From the NCBI GenBank assembly GCA_029980465.1, contig JARYIJ010000001.1, positions 2,491,501 to 2,555,500 of the forward strand: DNA of 64,000 nucleotides. Direction: 5' to 3'. The translations under genes were made by a program, and so were the position numbers. Positions 51,818-59,299 of this stretch are shown piece after piece. Positions within the stretch are counted from its first letter, which is position 1, and each line of letters opens with the position of its first letter. Under the pieces are notes generated by a model that saw nothing but the letters and a program-made list of their open reading frames with translations, made no database searches and was not told the origin of the DNA. The DNA is from Pseudolabrys sp. GTDB lineage: Bacteria; Pseudomonadota; Alphaproteobacteria; Rhizobiales; Xanthobacteraceae.

Positions 51818-53149
51818 ATGAAGGTGAGACATTTCATAAGCGGAATGGCGTGTGCCAGCTTGCTGGCGGGCGGCTTGCTCGTCGGCGCCGCCCAGGCGCA
51901 GGACTCGATCTACGTGCCGCTGTTCACATACCGGACCGGGCCGTATGCCAATTCAGGCATACCGATCGCCAACGGCATGCACGACTATCTCACGATGCTC
52001 AACGAGCGCGACGGCGGCATCGGCGGCGTCAAGCTGAACGTCGAGGAGTGCGAGACCGGCTACGACACCAAGAAAGGCGTCGAGTGCTGGGAGCAGACCA
52101 AGGACAAGCATCCGACGGTCGTGAATCCATTCTCGACCGGCATCACGCTGCAACTCATTCCGAAGGCATCGGTCGACAAGATCCCGATCCTGTCGATGGC
52201 TTACGGCCTTTCGGCGTCGGCGGTCGGCAAGGACTTCCCCTGGGTCTTCAACCCGCCGGCCACCTATTGGGACGGCATGTCGATGATCATCCGCTACATC
52301 GGCAACAAGGAAGGCGGACTCGACAAGCTCAAGGGCAAGAAGATCGGCTTCATCTTCCTCGACGCCGGATACGGCCGCGAGCCGATCCCGCTGCTCGAGC
52401 AGCTCGCCAAGGATTACGGCTTCGAGGTCAAGCTTTACCCCGTGGCCGGCAAGGAAATGCAGGACCAGTCGGGGCAATGGCTCAGCGTGCGCCGCGATCG
52501 TCCGAACTGGATGATCATGTGGGGCTGGGGCGCCATGAACCCGACGGCGATCAAGCGCGCCTCCGAGAATGGCTACCCGATGGATCACTTCATCGGCATC
52601 TGGTGGTCGGGCTCCGACGATGACGCGCGCGGCGGCGGTCAGGCGGCGAAAGGCTACCTGGCGCTCAACTTCAGCGGTCTCGGCTCGAACTATCCGGCCA
52701 TCCAGGACATCAAGAAATACGTCGTGGACAAGGGCAAGAGCCAGGTCGAGAAGGACAAGTTCGCCGACACCTTCTACAACCGCGGCGTCTACAACACCGC
52801 GATCGTGGCGGAAGCGATCCGCAACGCGCAGAAAATCACCGGCAAGAAGGTGGTGGACGGCACCGATGTGCGGCGCGGCCTCGAGACGCTGAACATCACG
52901 CCGGCGCGCTGGAAGGAGCTGGGCTTCCCGGACTTCGGCGCTCCGGTCAAGGTGACCTGCGACGATCACAACGGTCACTCGCCGGCCTACATGCAGCAGT
53001 GGGACGGCACGAAATGGGTCAAGGCCTCCGACTGGATCGAGCCCATGAAGGACAAGGTCGATCCGCTGCTGGAGAAAGCCGCCGCGGACTACGTCAAGAG
53101 CAACGCTGGCTGGCCGAAGCGGACCGAGGCTTGCGACAAGTCGTCGTAA
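51818..53149 (+). CDS. ABC transporter substrate-binding protein of the branched-chain/aromatic acid type
   Basis: A 443-residue periplasmic receptor, type I fold. The signal peptide ends near residue 27 (GGLLVGAAQA before QDS). Mature sequence: YRTGPYANSGIPIANGMHDY, ECETGYDTKKGVECWEQ and CDDHNGHSPAYMQQWDG. It is longer than classical LivK, like receptors for benzoate-type and other aromatic acids in Rhodopseudomonas and Bradyrhizobium. The ATG follows GGGAGAGGAAC; an upstream ATG at 51797 lies before this site. The 130 bases before it contain two small GC-rich hairpins (51703-51720 and 51740-51770). Confidence 0.93.
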   Translation: MKVRHFISGMACASLLAGGLLVGAAQAQDSIYVPLFTYRTGPYANSGIPIANGMHDYLTMLNERDGGIGGVKLNVEECETGYDTKKGVECWEQTKDKHPTVVNPFSTGITLQLIPKASVDKIPILSMAYGLSASAVGKDFPWVFNPPATYWDGMSMIIRYIGNKEGGLDKLKGKKIGFIFLDAGYGREPIPLLEQLAKDYGFEVKLYPVAGKEMQDQSGQWLSVRRDRPNWMIMWGWGAMNPTAIKRASENGYPMDHFIGIWWSGSDDDARGGGQAAKGYLALNFSGLGSNYPAIQDIKKYVVDKGKSQVEKDKFADTFYNRGVYNTAIVAEAIRNAQKITGKKVVDGTDVRRGLETLNITPARWKELGFPDFGAPVKVTCDDHNGHSPAYMQQWDGTKWVKASDWIEPMKDKVDPLLEKAAADYVKSNAGWPKRTEACDKSS

Positions 53150-53190
53150 AGAACGTGCGGCGATTATCGATGTGATGAAGTCGCTGCAAA

Positions 53191-53344
53191 CATAGTCCCC
53201 TCTCCCGCTGGCGGGAGAGGGGACGCGCGGCAGCGCGGGGTGAGGGGGCCTGCGCCTCGTTTGTAAACACCGGTTGACCCCTCACCCGGCTCGCGCTCGG
53301 AGTCCCTCCGCGCGAGCCACCCTCTCCCGTGAACGGGAGAAGGA
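53191..53344. repeat. Palindromic repeat, family G-like, inside the liv operon
   Basis: CCCCTCTCCCGCTGGCGGGAGAGGGG is a strong hairpin at the left, the GGGTGAGGGG / CCCCTCACCC pair lies in the middle, and CTCTCCCGTGAACGGGAGAAGG is a hairpin at the right. It separates the receptor gene from livF. Confidence 0.8.
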
Positions 53345-53364
53345 AACGAGAATGGTTGCCCATC

Positions 53365-54222
53365 ATGAACCTCACAGCGGACTCCCAAGATCAAATTCGA
53401 GTTCCATCTATCGCGCAGGGCGAGCGCATCCTCTCGGTCAACAACATCGAGGTCATCTACAACCGCGTCATCCTCGTTCTCAAGGGCGTCTCGCTCGAGG
53501 TGACGCGCGGCGGCATCGTCGCGCTGCTCGGCGCCAACGGCGCCGGCAAGACCACGACGCTCAAGGCCATCTCCAATTTGCTGCAGGCCGGGCGCGGCGA
53601 GGTCACCAAGGGCACCATCGAATTCGAAGGGCAGCAGGTTCAGCATCTGTCGCCGAACGAGTTGGTGCGGCGCGGCTGCATCCAGGTGATGGAGGGCCGC
53701 ATGTGCTTCGGTCATCTCACCATTGAGGAGAATCTGCTGACCGGCGCCTTCACCCGGCGCGACGGCCAGGCGGCGATCAAGGCCGACATCGAGAAGGTCT
53801 ACGCCTATTTCCCGCGCCTGCGCGAGCGGCGCGCGTCGCTGGCCGGCTATACGTCCGGCGGCGAGCAGCAGATGTGCGCGATCGGCCGCGCGCTGATGTC
53901 GAAGCCGAAGATGATCCTGCTTGACGAGCCGTCGATGGGCCTCGCGCCGCAGGTGGTCGAGGAGATTTTCGAGATCGTGCGCGACCTCAACGCGCGCGAG
54001 GGCGTATCGTTCCTGCTGGCCGAGCAGAACACCAACATGGCGCTGCGCTACGCGCGCTACGGCTACATCCTCGAGAACGGCCGCGTCGTCATGGACGGCG
54101 ACGCGCAGGCGCTGTCGCAGAACGCCGACGTCAAGGAGTTCTACCTCGGCGTCGCCGAAGGCAAGCGCAAGTCGTTCCGCGAAGGCAAGCATTACCGCCG
54201 CCGCAAGCGCTGGCTGGCTTAG
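53365..54222 (+). CDS. livF: Branched-chain/aromatic acid ABC transporter ATPase, LivF-like
   Basis: A 285-residue ATPase. Walker A GANGAGKT is near 51-58, the signature YTSGGEQQMCAIGRAL near 155-170, Walker B MILLDEPSMGL and the Q of the H-loop position in LLAEQNTN (Gln replacing His, normal for LivF). The tail KSFREGKHYRRRKRWLA is strongly basic and longer than usual. It partners LivG. The start is ATG 53365; a GTG at 53329 belongs to the repeat. Last gene of the liv cluster. Confidence 0.93.
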   Translation: MNLTADSQDQIRVPSIAQGERILSVNNIEVIYNRVILVLKGVSLEVTRGGIVALLGANGAGKTTTLKAISNLLQAGRGEVTKGTIEFEGQQVQHLSPNELVRRGCIQVMEGRMCFGHLTIEENLLTGAFTRRDGQAAIKADIEKVYAYFPRLRERRASLAGYTSGGEQQMCAIGRALMSKPKMILLDEPSMGLAPQVVEEIFEIVRDLNAREGVSFLLAEQNTNMALRYARYGYILENGRVVMDGDAQALSQNADVKEFYLGVAEGKRKSFREGKHYRRRKRWLA

Positions 54223-54366
54223 CAATGGTCCGCAGGGACGCGGCGGCGCGTCCGGTCTACAGCGTCATCACCGAGTCCGGCCCGGCGACGACGGCGAATG
54301 ATGAGGCGAGGCCTTTATCCGCCTCATCCTGAGAGCCTGGTCGAAAAGAGCCGGATGTTCATGCTC

Positions 54367-54510
54367 GTGTCCCGGGCGCAGCGCAGCACGAAGTGATGCG
54401 CTGCAGACTCGGGACCCCGGTTTCTTCGCGGGTCAACCGGGGTCCCGGTTCTGCAGTGCATCACGTTGCCATAGCGCGTCGACGCGCTTTGGCTTCGGTG
54501 GGCTCCTCAC
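54367..54510. repeat. Palindromic repeat, family A (truncated copy 5)
   Basis: Begins GTGTCCCGGGCGCAGCGCAG and contains the GACCCCGGTTTC / CAACCGGGGTC arms but lacks the terminal CGGGACAC. A shortened form of the nested module (TAGCGCGTCGACGCGCT) is at 54472-54488. It is the first of several repeats in the gene-free stretch 54223-55676. Confidence 0.75.
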
Positions 54511-54541
54511 CATAGGGGCGACGGCGCTTCCACATTCTAGG

Positions 54542-54693
54542 CGTCATGCCCGGGCTTGACCCGGGCATCCATAATGCTTCGCTCCACATGCGGGCTTAGG
54601 TAAGGTGGCACTCGTTACACGGCCCCATGGATCGCCGAGTCAAGTTTACGACCGGGCCGCGCTTCCGCGCGGACCCGGTTGCCCGGCGATGAC
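54542..54693. repeat. Palindromic repeat, family C (copy 2)
   Basis: CGTCATGCCCGGGCTTGACC at the left, GCCCGGCGATGAC at the right, with an internal GGGCCGCGCTTCCGCGCGGACCC-type hairpin. Confidence 0.78.
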
Positions 54694-54717
54694 GGCGGAG
54701 GGTGAGGCGAGACTCTC

Positions 54718-54873
54718 ATCCGCCTCATCCTGAGGAGCCGCGCACGCATCAGCGCGCTTACGCGCGTCTTTGACGCGCTATGGCGCGGCGTCTCGAAGGA
54801 GAGGCAGCCCATGCGCTGCTGACGCCGGGGCCTCATGGTTCGAGACGCGCCTGCGGCGCTCCTCACCATGAGG
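54718..54873. repeat. Palindromic repeat, family H
   Basis: CCTCATCCTGAGGAGC at the left; GCTCCTCACCATGAGG at the right; CGTCTCGAAGG and GGTTCGAGACG inner arms. Contains the nested module at 54747-54785. A fragment of the same family lies at 54318-54345. Confidence 0.78.
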
Positions 54874-54893
54874 ATCGTGGTACAGGGTATCTC

Positions 54894-54921
54894 TTGACAA
54901 TATTCCTATAAGGACTATAGT
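54894..54921 (+). promoter_or_regulatory. Strong sigma70-type promoter of a structured RNA
   Basis: TTGACA (54894-54899) and TATAGT (54916-54921) are 16 bases apart in an AT-rich island. This is one of the best promoter matches in the window, yet no supported coding gene follows for 750 bases. Confidence 0.75.
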
Positions 54922-54927
54922 CACACG

Positions 54928-55300
54928 GTCTGGTCCCTCGAAGGGCGTCATCTAGAGGCGTGCTGATGGCGGGAGCGGATGCGGCGCCTGCGGATGGGTT
55001 TCGCAAGCCCATCCCCGGGAGGCCCGGGACCCCGCCCGACGGGCATTATGACCCGTCCGCAGGGAGCCTGCTTAAGCCGGGACCCAATCAATAGGGTCCG
55101 GCGAAGCGCGGCCCTGGGTCTGCGGACAGGCTGCGGCCTTCCGCGAAGCCGCGATGGAGCGCCGGACGGCGCGAGCCTCTTCGCCAGAGGCTCTCCGCAT
55201 CGCAAGGTGCGGAAACATAAGACGTTGCGCCGCCCGGCGCTCCGTCCCCTTCGGCTTGAGACGGAGGGAGGAAGATGGAAAGACGACGCCCCCGCGTCGC
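54928..55300 (+). ncRNA. Putative highly structured non-coding RNA
   Basis: Downstream of a near-consensus promoter, about 370 bases form a series of hairpins with perfect or near-perfect stems: 54992-55014, 55038-55057, 55076-55102 (one bulge), 55133-55152, 55159-55172, 55175-55191, 55195-55212 (GCAA loop), 55240-55266 and 55284-55299. It differs from the two-armed repeats around it. The overlapping open frame (54979-55476) has poor coding character. I do not recognise an RNA family; it is not RNase P, tmRNA, 6S or SRP RNA as I know them. A coding or repeat origin remains possible. Confidence 0.5.
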
Positions 55301-55358
55301 TAACAACAGGGGCGATGGCGCGCGCCTGCTCGATGGCGAGGCCATGCCACCCATTCAG

Positions 55359-55510
55359 CGTCATGCCCGGGCATCGCCGGTCGAAGAACGACGTCCTAAA
55401 GGACGCCTATGACCCGGGCATCCATGAGGCAACGCGAATTTGTGACGATTTACGTAAAGCCTGCTTTGTCGAATAGCTCGATGGATTGCCGGGTCAAGCC
55501 CGGCAATGAC
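55359..55510. repeat. Palindromic repeat, family C (copy 3)
   Basis: CGTCATGCCCGGGCATCGCC at the left; GGTCAAGCCCGGCAATGAC at the right; internal GACGTCC / GGACGCC arms. Confidence 0.78.
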
Positions 55511-55578
55511 AACCGAGAGGTCGGCGCAAAGCGGCATCCAGTTGCCAAAGAGTCAGAGGATAACGACGAGCGCTACCT

Positions 55579-55610
55579 TTACTGGATCACCCGCTTTCGC
55601 GGGTGATGAC
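55579..55610. repeat. Partial palindromic repeat, family E
   Basis: TTTACTGGATCACCCGCTTTCGCGGGTGATGAC is the right half of the two-armed copies at 25911 and 33298; the left half is missing. It precedes the PaaK-like gene by about 65 bases. Confidence 0.7.
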
Positions 55611-55676
55611 GGACGAATATGGTTTGTTGTCGGGGCCGCGCGAGGTGCGGCGGATGACAAGGCCGATGGAGAAACA

Positions 55677-56990
55677 ATGACCGACCATTACGACGCGCTC
55701 GAAACTCGCGATCCCGCGGCGCGCGAACGCGACCTGTTCGCCCGGCTGCCCGCACTGATCGCGCATGCGATGACGGCGCCCGGCTGGGCCGCTCATCTCA
55801 AAGGCGTCGATCCGAAGACGGTGACATCGCGCGCGGCGCTGGCCAGGTTGCCGCTGCTGCGCAAGTCGGCCTTGCTCGCGCTGCAGAAGGAGACGCCGCC
55901 GTTCGGCGGCCTCAACACGATGCCGGCGAACGCGGCGCGCCGGCTGATGATGTCGCCGGGGCCGATCTTCGAGCCGGAAGGCCATGTTGCCGACTATGCC
56001 GGCGTGGCGCGCGCGATGTTCGCCGCCGGCATCCGCAAGGGCGACATCATCCACAACGCGTTCGCCTATCACCTGACGCCGGGCGGCTGGATGTTCGATT
56101 CGGCGGCCGAGGCGCTCGGCTGCGCGATCATTCCGGGCGGTGTCGGCAATACCGAGCAGCAGGTCGAGGCGATCGCGCACTACAGGCCGTCGGCCTACAC
56201 CGGTACGCCCGATTTCCTGAAGATCCTGCTCGATGCCGCGGCGAAGGCGGGCCGGGACGTCTCCTCGATCAGGCGCGCGCTGGTGTCGGCGGCGGCGCTG
56301 CCGCCGTCGCTGCGCGCCGAATTGAAGGAGCGCGGCGTCGATACCGCGCAGTGCTACGCCGTCGCCGAAACCGGCGTGATCGCCTACGAGACGCCGGCGC
56401 CTGCGCGCCTTCAGGCCGAGTGGGCTCCGGTCGGCCGCCCGGAAGGCGCGCCATCAAACGATGGCGGAGCGCGCGAGCGCGCTCCGTTGGGCATGGTGGT
56501 CAGCGAGAACATCATCGTCGAGATCGTGCGGCCCGGTACGGGCGATCCGGTCGCCGACGGCGAGGTCGGCGAGGTCGTCGTCACCACGTTCAGCAACGAC
56601 TATCCGATGGTTCGGGTGGCGACCGGCGACATGTCCGCCGTCATGCCGGGCGCGTCGCCGTGCGGCCGCACCAACATCCGCATCAAGGGCTGGATGGGCC
56701 GCGCCGACCAGACCGCCAAGGTCAAGGGCATGTTCGTGCGGCCAGAGCAGGTCGCCGAAGTCGGCAGGCGGTTCCCGCAGCTCCGGCGGCTGCGCCTCGT
56801 CGTCACCCGCGACAACGAGCAGGACGCCATGACCCTGCATGCCGAGTGCGCGGCGGGCGCGGTCGGCGAGGCGGCGCTCGCCGAGGCGCTGCAGGCCGTC
56901 ACCAAGCTGCGCGGGGCAGTCAGGCTGGTCGCGCCCGGCACGTTGCCGAACGACGGCAAGGTGATTGCCGACGAGCGGCCGGTGGGCTAG
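55677..56990 (+). CDS. Phenylacetate-CoA ligase-like AMP-forming enzyme
   Basis: A 437-residue protein of the PaaK branch of adenylate-forming ligases. It shares GIRKGDIIHNAFAYHLTPGG (about 118-137), AYTGTPDFL, YAVAETGVIAYE and GRADQTAKVKGMFV (the hinge before the C-terminal domain). It would activate an aryl or short acid to its CoA ester. A stretch at about 257-270 is translated from a GC-rich double palindrome (56446-56486) and looks like an insertion, because VGRPEG and LGMVVSEN should lie close together. GGAG 6 bases before the ATG supports the start. It lies downstream of the liv cluster, separated by the repeat-rich gap. Confidence 0.88.
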   Translation: MTDHYDALETRDPAARERDLFARLPALIAHAMTAPGWAAHLKGVDPKTVTSRAALARLPLLRKSALLALQKETPPFGGLNTMPANAARRLMMSPGPIFEPEGHVADYAGVARAMFAAGIRKGDIIHNAFAYHLTPGGWMFDSAAEALGCAIIPGGVGNTEQQVEAIAHYRPSAYTGTPDFLKILLDAAAKAGRDVSSIRRALVSAAALPPSLRAELKERGVDTAQCYAVAETGVIAYETPAPARLQAEWAPVGRPEGAPSNDGGARERAPLGMVVSENIIVEIVRPGTGDPVADGEVGEVVVTTFSNDYPMVRVATGDMSAVMPGASPCGRTNIRIKGWMGRADQTAKVKGMFVRPEQVAEVGRRFPQLRRLRLVVTRDNEQDAMTLHAECAAGAVGEAALAEALQAVTKLRGAVRLVAPGTLPNDGKVIADERPVG

Positions 56991-57000
56991 CCCGTCGCTC

Positions 57001-58038
57001 ATGCCGCGCGACCATCGTCACCGCCCGCCGGGCCATCCTGCCGTGCCGCCGCGCCGGGTCGGCGTCCTCCTCGTCAATCTCGGCACCCCGGACGCCACCG
57101 ACTACTGGTCGATGCGGCGCTACCTCAAGGAATTCCTGTCCGACCGCCGCGTCATCGAGGAGAACCGGCTCAAGTGGTGGCTGATCCTCAACGGCATCAT
57201 CCTGACGGTGCGGCCGGGCCGCAAGGGCAGGGACTACGACAAGATCTGGAATCACGAGCGCGACGAAAGCCCACTGATGACCGTCACGCGGGCGCAGGCG
57301 GAGAAGCTCGACGCGATGCTGCGCGCCGAGCATCCGTCCGTGCTGGTCGACTGGGCCATGCGTTACGGCAATCCGCCGATCGCCTCGCGGCTCGACCTGA
57401 TGCGCGAGGCCGGGTGCGATCGCATCCTGCTGGTGCCGCTTTATCCGCAATACGCTGCGGCGACGTCCGCGACCGTCTGCGACAAGGCGTTCGACGCGCT
57501 CAAGACCATGCGCTGGCAGCCGGTGCTGCGGGTCGCGCCGGCCTGGCACGACGATCCGGTCTATATCGACGCGCTGGCGCAGTCGCTGACGGCGGCGGTC
57601 GCGGCGCTGCCGTTCAAGCCCGACGTGATCCTGGCGTCGTTCCACGGCATGCCGGAGGAGTATCTGCGCAAGGGCGATCCCTACTATTGCCAGTGCGCCA
57701 AGACGGCGCGGCTGCTGCGCGAGAGGCTCGGCATGGACGAGGGCGTCCTGCGCATGACGTTCCAGTCGCGCTTCGGCACGGCGGAGTGGCTCAAGCCCTA
57801 CACGATCGACACGGTCGAGCAGCTCGCGAAATCCGGCGTCAGGAATCTGGCGGTCATCACGCCCGGCTTCGTCGCCGACTGCCTGGAGACGCTTGAAGAA
57901 ATTGCGATGGAGAACGCCGGCGTATTCAGGAAATTCGGCGGCGAAAACTTTGCCGCCATTCCCTGCCTCAACGACAGTGACGTCGGCATGCGCGTGCTGC
58001 GCGCCGTCGCCGCGCGCGAGCTGAGCGGGTGGGTGTGA
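57001..58038 (+). CDS. hemH: Ferrochelatase
   Basis: A 345-residue enzyme that inserts ferrous iron into protoporphyrin IX in the last step of haem synthesis. VGVLLVNLGTPDA starts the fold near 20-32; the catalytic His is in ILASFHGMPEEY (about 215-226) and the conserved Glu in PGFVADCLETLEEI. YCQCAKTARLL is a usual alphaproteobacterial segment. The N-terminus is His/Pro-rich (RDHRHRPPGHP) and probably disordered. The start is ATG 57001, 10 bases after the preceding stop, so it may be transcribed with the ligase gene. Confidence 0.95.
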   Translation: MPRDHRHRPPGHPAVPPRRVGVLLVNLGTPDATDYWSMRRYLKEFLSDRRVIEENRLKWWLILNGIILTVRPGRKGRDYDKIWNHERDESPLMTVTRAQAEKLDAMLRAEHPSVLVDWAMRYGNPPIASRLDLMREAGCDRILLVPLYPQYAAATSATVCDKAFDALKTMRWQPVLRVAPAWHDDPVYIDALAQSLTAAVAALPFKPDVILASFHGMPEEYLRKGDPYYCQCAKTARLLRERLGMDEGVLRMTFQSRFGTAEWLKPYTIDTVEQLAKSGVRNLAVITPGFVADCLETLEEIAMENAGVFRKFGGENFAAIPCLNDSDVGMRVLRAVAARELSGWV

Positions 58039-58084
58039 TGGTCTCTCCGCCCGCCTTCGCGGGCATGACAGCCGGGCTTGAGCC

Positions 58085-59092
58085 TTATGCGATGCCGGCG
58101 CGCAGCAGGTCGTGCATGTGCAGGATGCCGATCGGCTTGCGGCCCTCGGCGACGAACAGCGCGGTGATCTTGCGCGAGTTGAGGATCTCGAGCGCCTCGG
58201 TCGCGAGTTGGTCGCTCCGCACCACCTTCGGGCTTGCCGTCATCACGTCGTCGACCGTGGCTTCGAGCAGGTCGGGGCGCATGTGACGGCGCAGGTCGCC
58301 GTCGGTGATGATGCCGATGAGCATGCCGTGCGGGTCGGTGATGCCGATGCAGCCGAACCCCTTCGACGACATCTCGACGACGGCGGTCGACATCAGCGTT
58401 CCGGCCTTGGCGAGCGGCATTGCCTCGCCGGCGTGCATGATGTCGCGCACGAATTTCAGCATCGCGCCGAGGCGGCCCGCCGGGTGCAGCAGGCCGAAAT
58501 CGCTGGCGGTAAAGCCGCGGCCCTCGAGCAGCGCGATCGCCAGGGCGTCGCCGAGCGCGAGCTGCATCAGCGAGGAGGTGGTCGGCGCGAGATTATGCGG
58601 ACAGGCCTCGCGGGCGTCGGGCAGGACCAGCGCGATGTCGGCCGCCTTGCCGAGCGTCGAGTTGGCTTGCGCCGTCATCGCGATGAGGCCGACGCGGTGG
58701 CGCCGCGAATAGTCGATCAGGCTCTTGAGCTCCGATGTCTCGCCCGACCACGACAGCGCCAGAACGACGTCGCTGCCCGGGATGATCATGCCGAGATCGC
58801 CGTGCCCGGCGTCGCCGGCGTGAACGTAAAACGCGGGCGTTCCGGTCGAGGCCAGGGTCGCGGCGATCTTGCGCGCGATATGGCCGGATTTGCCCATGCC
58901 GGTGACGATGACGCGGCCGGAGGCGGCGCGAATCATGTCGGCGGCGGCGATGAAAGGCGCGCGCAGGCCGTCACGCAGCGCCAGAGACAGCGCCTGGACC
59001 GCCTCGGCCTCGATATTGAGGGTCCGGACGGCCGACGCGACGAGGTCGTCGCGGGCCGGGCTGGATGCGTCGCGTGCCGGAGATGTGGCCAT
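58085..59092 (-). CDS. kdsD: D-arabinose-5-phosphate isomerase, KpsF/GutQ family
   Basis: A 335-residue enzyme converting ribulose-5-phosphate to arabinose-5-phosphate, the precursor of KDO in lipopolysaccharide. The SIS domain (about 45-180) has GRVIVTGMGKSGHIARKIAAT, SWSGETSELKSL and EACPHNLAPTTSSLMQLALG; two CBS domains follow (MLKFVRDIMHAG onward). Length is normal. The start is ATG 59092; an in-frame TTG at 59119 would add nine residues. A palindromic repeat fragment (58052-58071) lies between it and the convergent hemH. Confidence 0.95.
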   Translation of the reverse strand: MATSPARDASSPARDDLVASAVRTLNIEAEAVQALSLALRDGLRAPFIAAADMIRAASGRVIVTGMGKSGHIARKIAATLASTGTPAFYVHAGDAGHGDLGMIIPGSDVVLALSWSGETSELKSLIDYSRRHRVGLIAMTAQANSTLGKAADIALVLPDAREACPHNLAPTTSSLMQLALGDALAIALLEGRGFTASDFGLLHPAGRLGAMLKFVRDIMHAGEAMPLAKAGTLMSTAVVEMSSKGFGCIGITDPHGMLIGIITDGDLRRHMRPDLLEATVDDVMTASPKVVRSDQLATEALEILNSRKITALFVAEGRKPIGILHMHDLLRAGIA

Positions 59093-59215
59093 AGGGTCCA
59101 AGTGGGTCTGGTCGGGCAAGTGTCTGGTTGGGGATGAGCCCGCGGCGGGCCAATAGCACGATTTCGGGCCCGGGGCGAAGCCGCGAGGCCGGGTTTTACG
59201 CCGGTCAACGCCTCG

Positions 59216-59245
59216 TTAACCATAACCGTTTTTACTCCGTTAACC
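59216..59245. promoter_or_regulatory. TTAACC pair between divergent kdsD and barrel-protein genes
   Basis: TTAACCAT (59216-59223) and TTAACC (59240-59245) flank an AT-rich stretch in the 207-base divergent region. TTAACC is the half-site of the cell-cycle regulator CtrA. The spacing is not that of the full TTAA-N7-TTAA site, so this is only a candidate. Confidence 0.3.
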
Positions 59246-59299
59246 AAAGTTTACCGGCCGGCGCATCGCTCGGGTGCGCGGCCTTTTTCGGCTTGCGTC

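Noticed and set aside
54979..55476. 165-codon open frame on the plus strand across the structured region
   Set aside because: It runs through many hairpins and ends inside a family C repeat, has no clear ribosome binding site and no recognisable domain. A non-coding RNA is the better reading.
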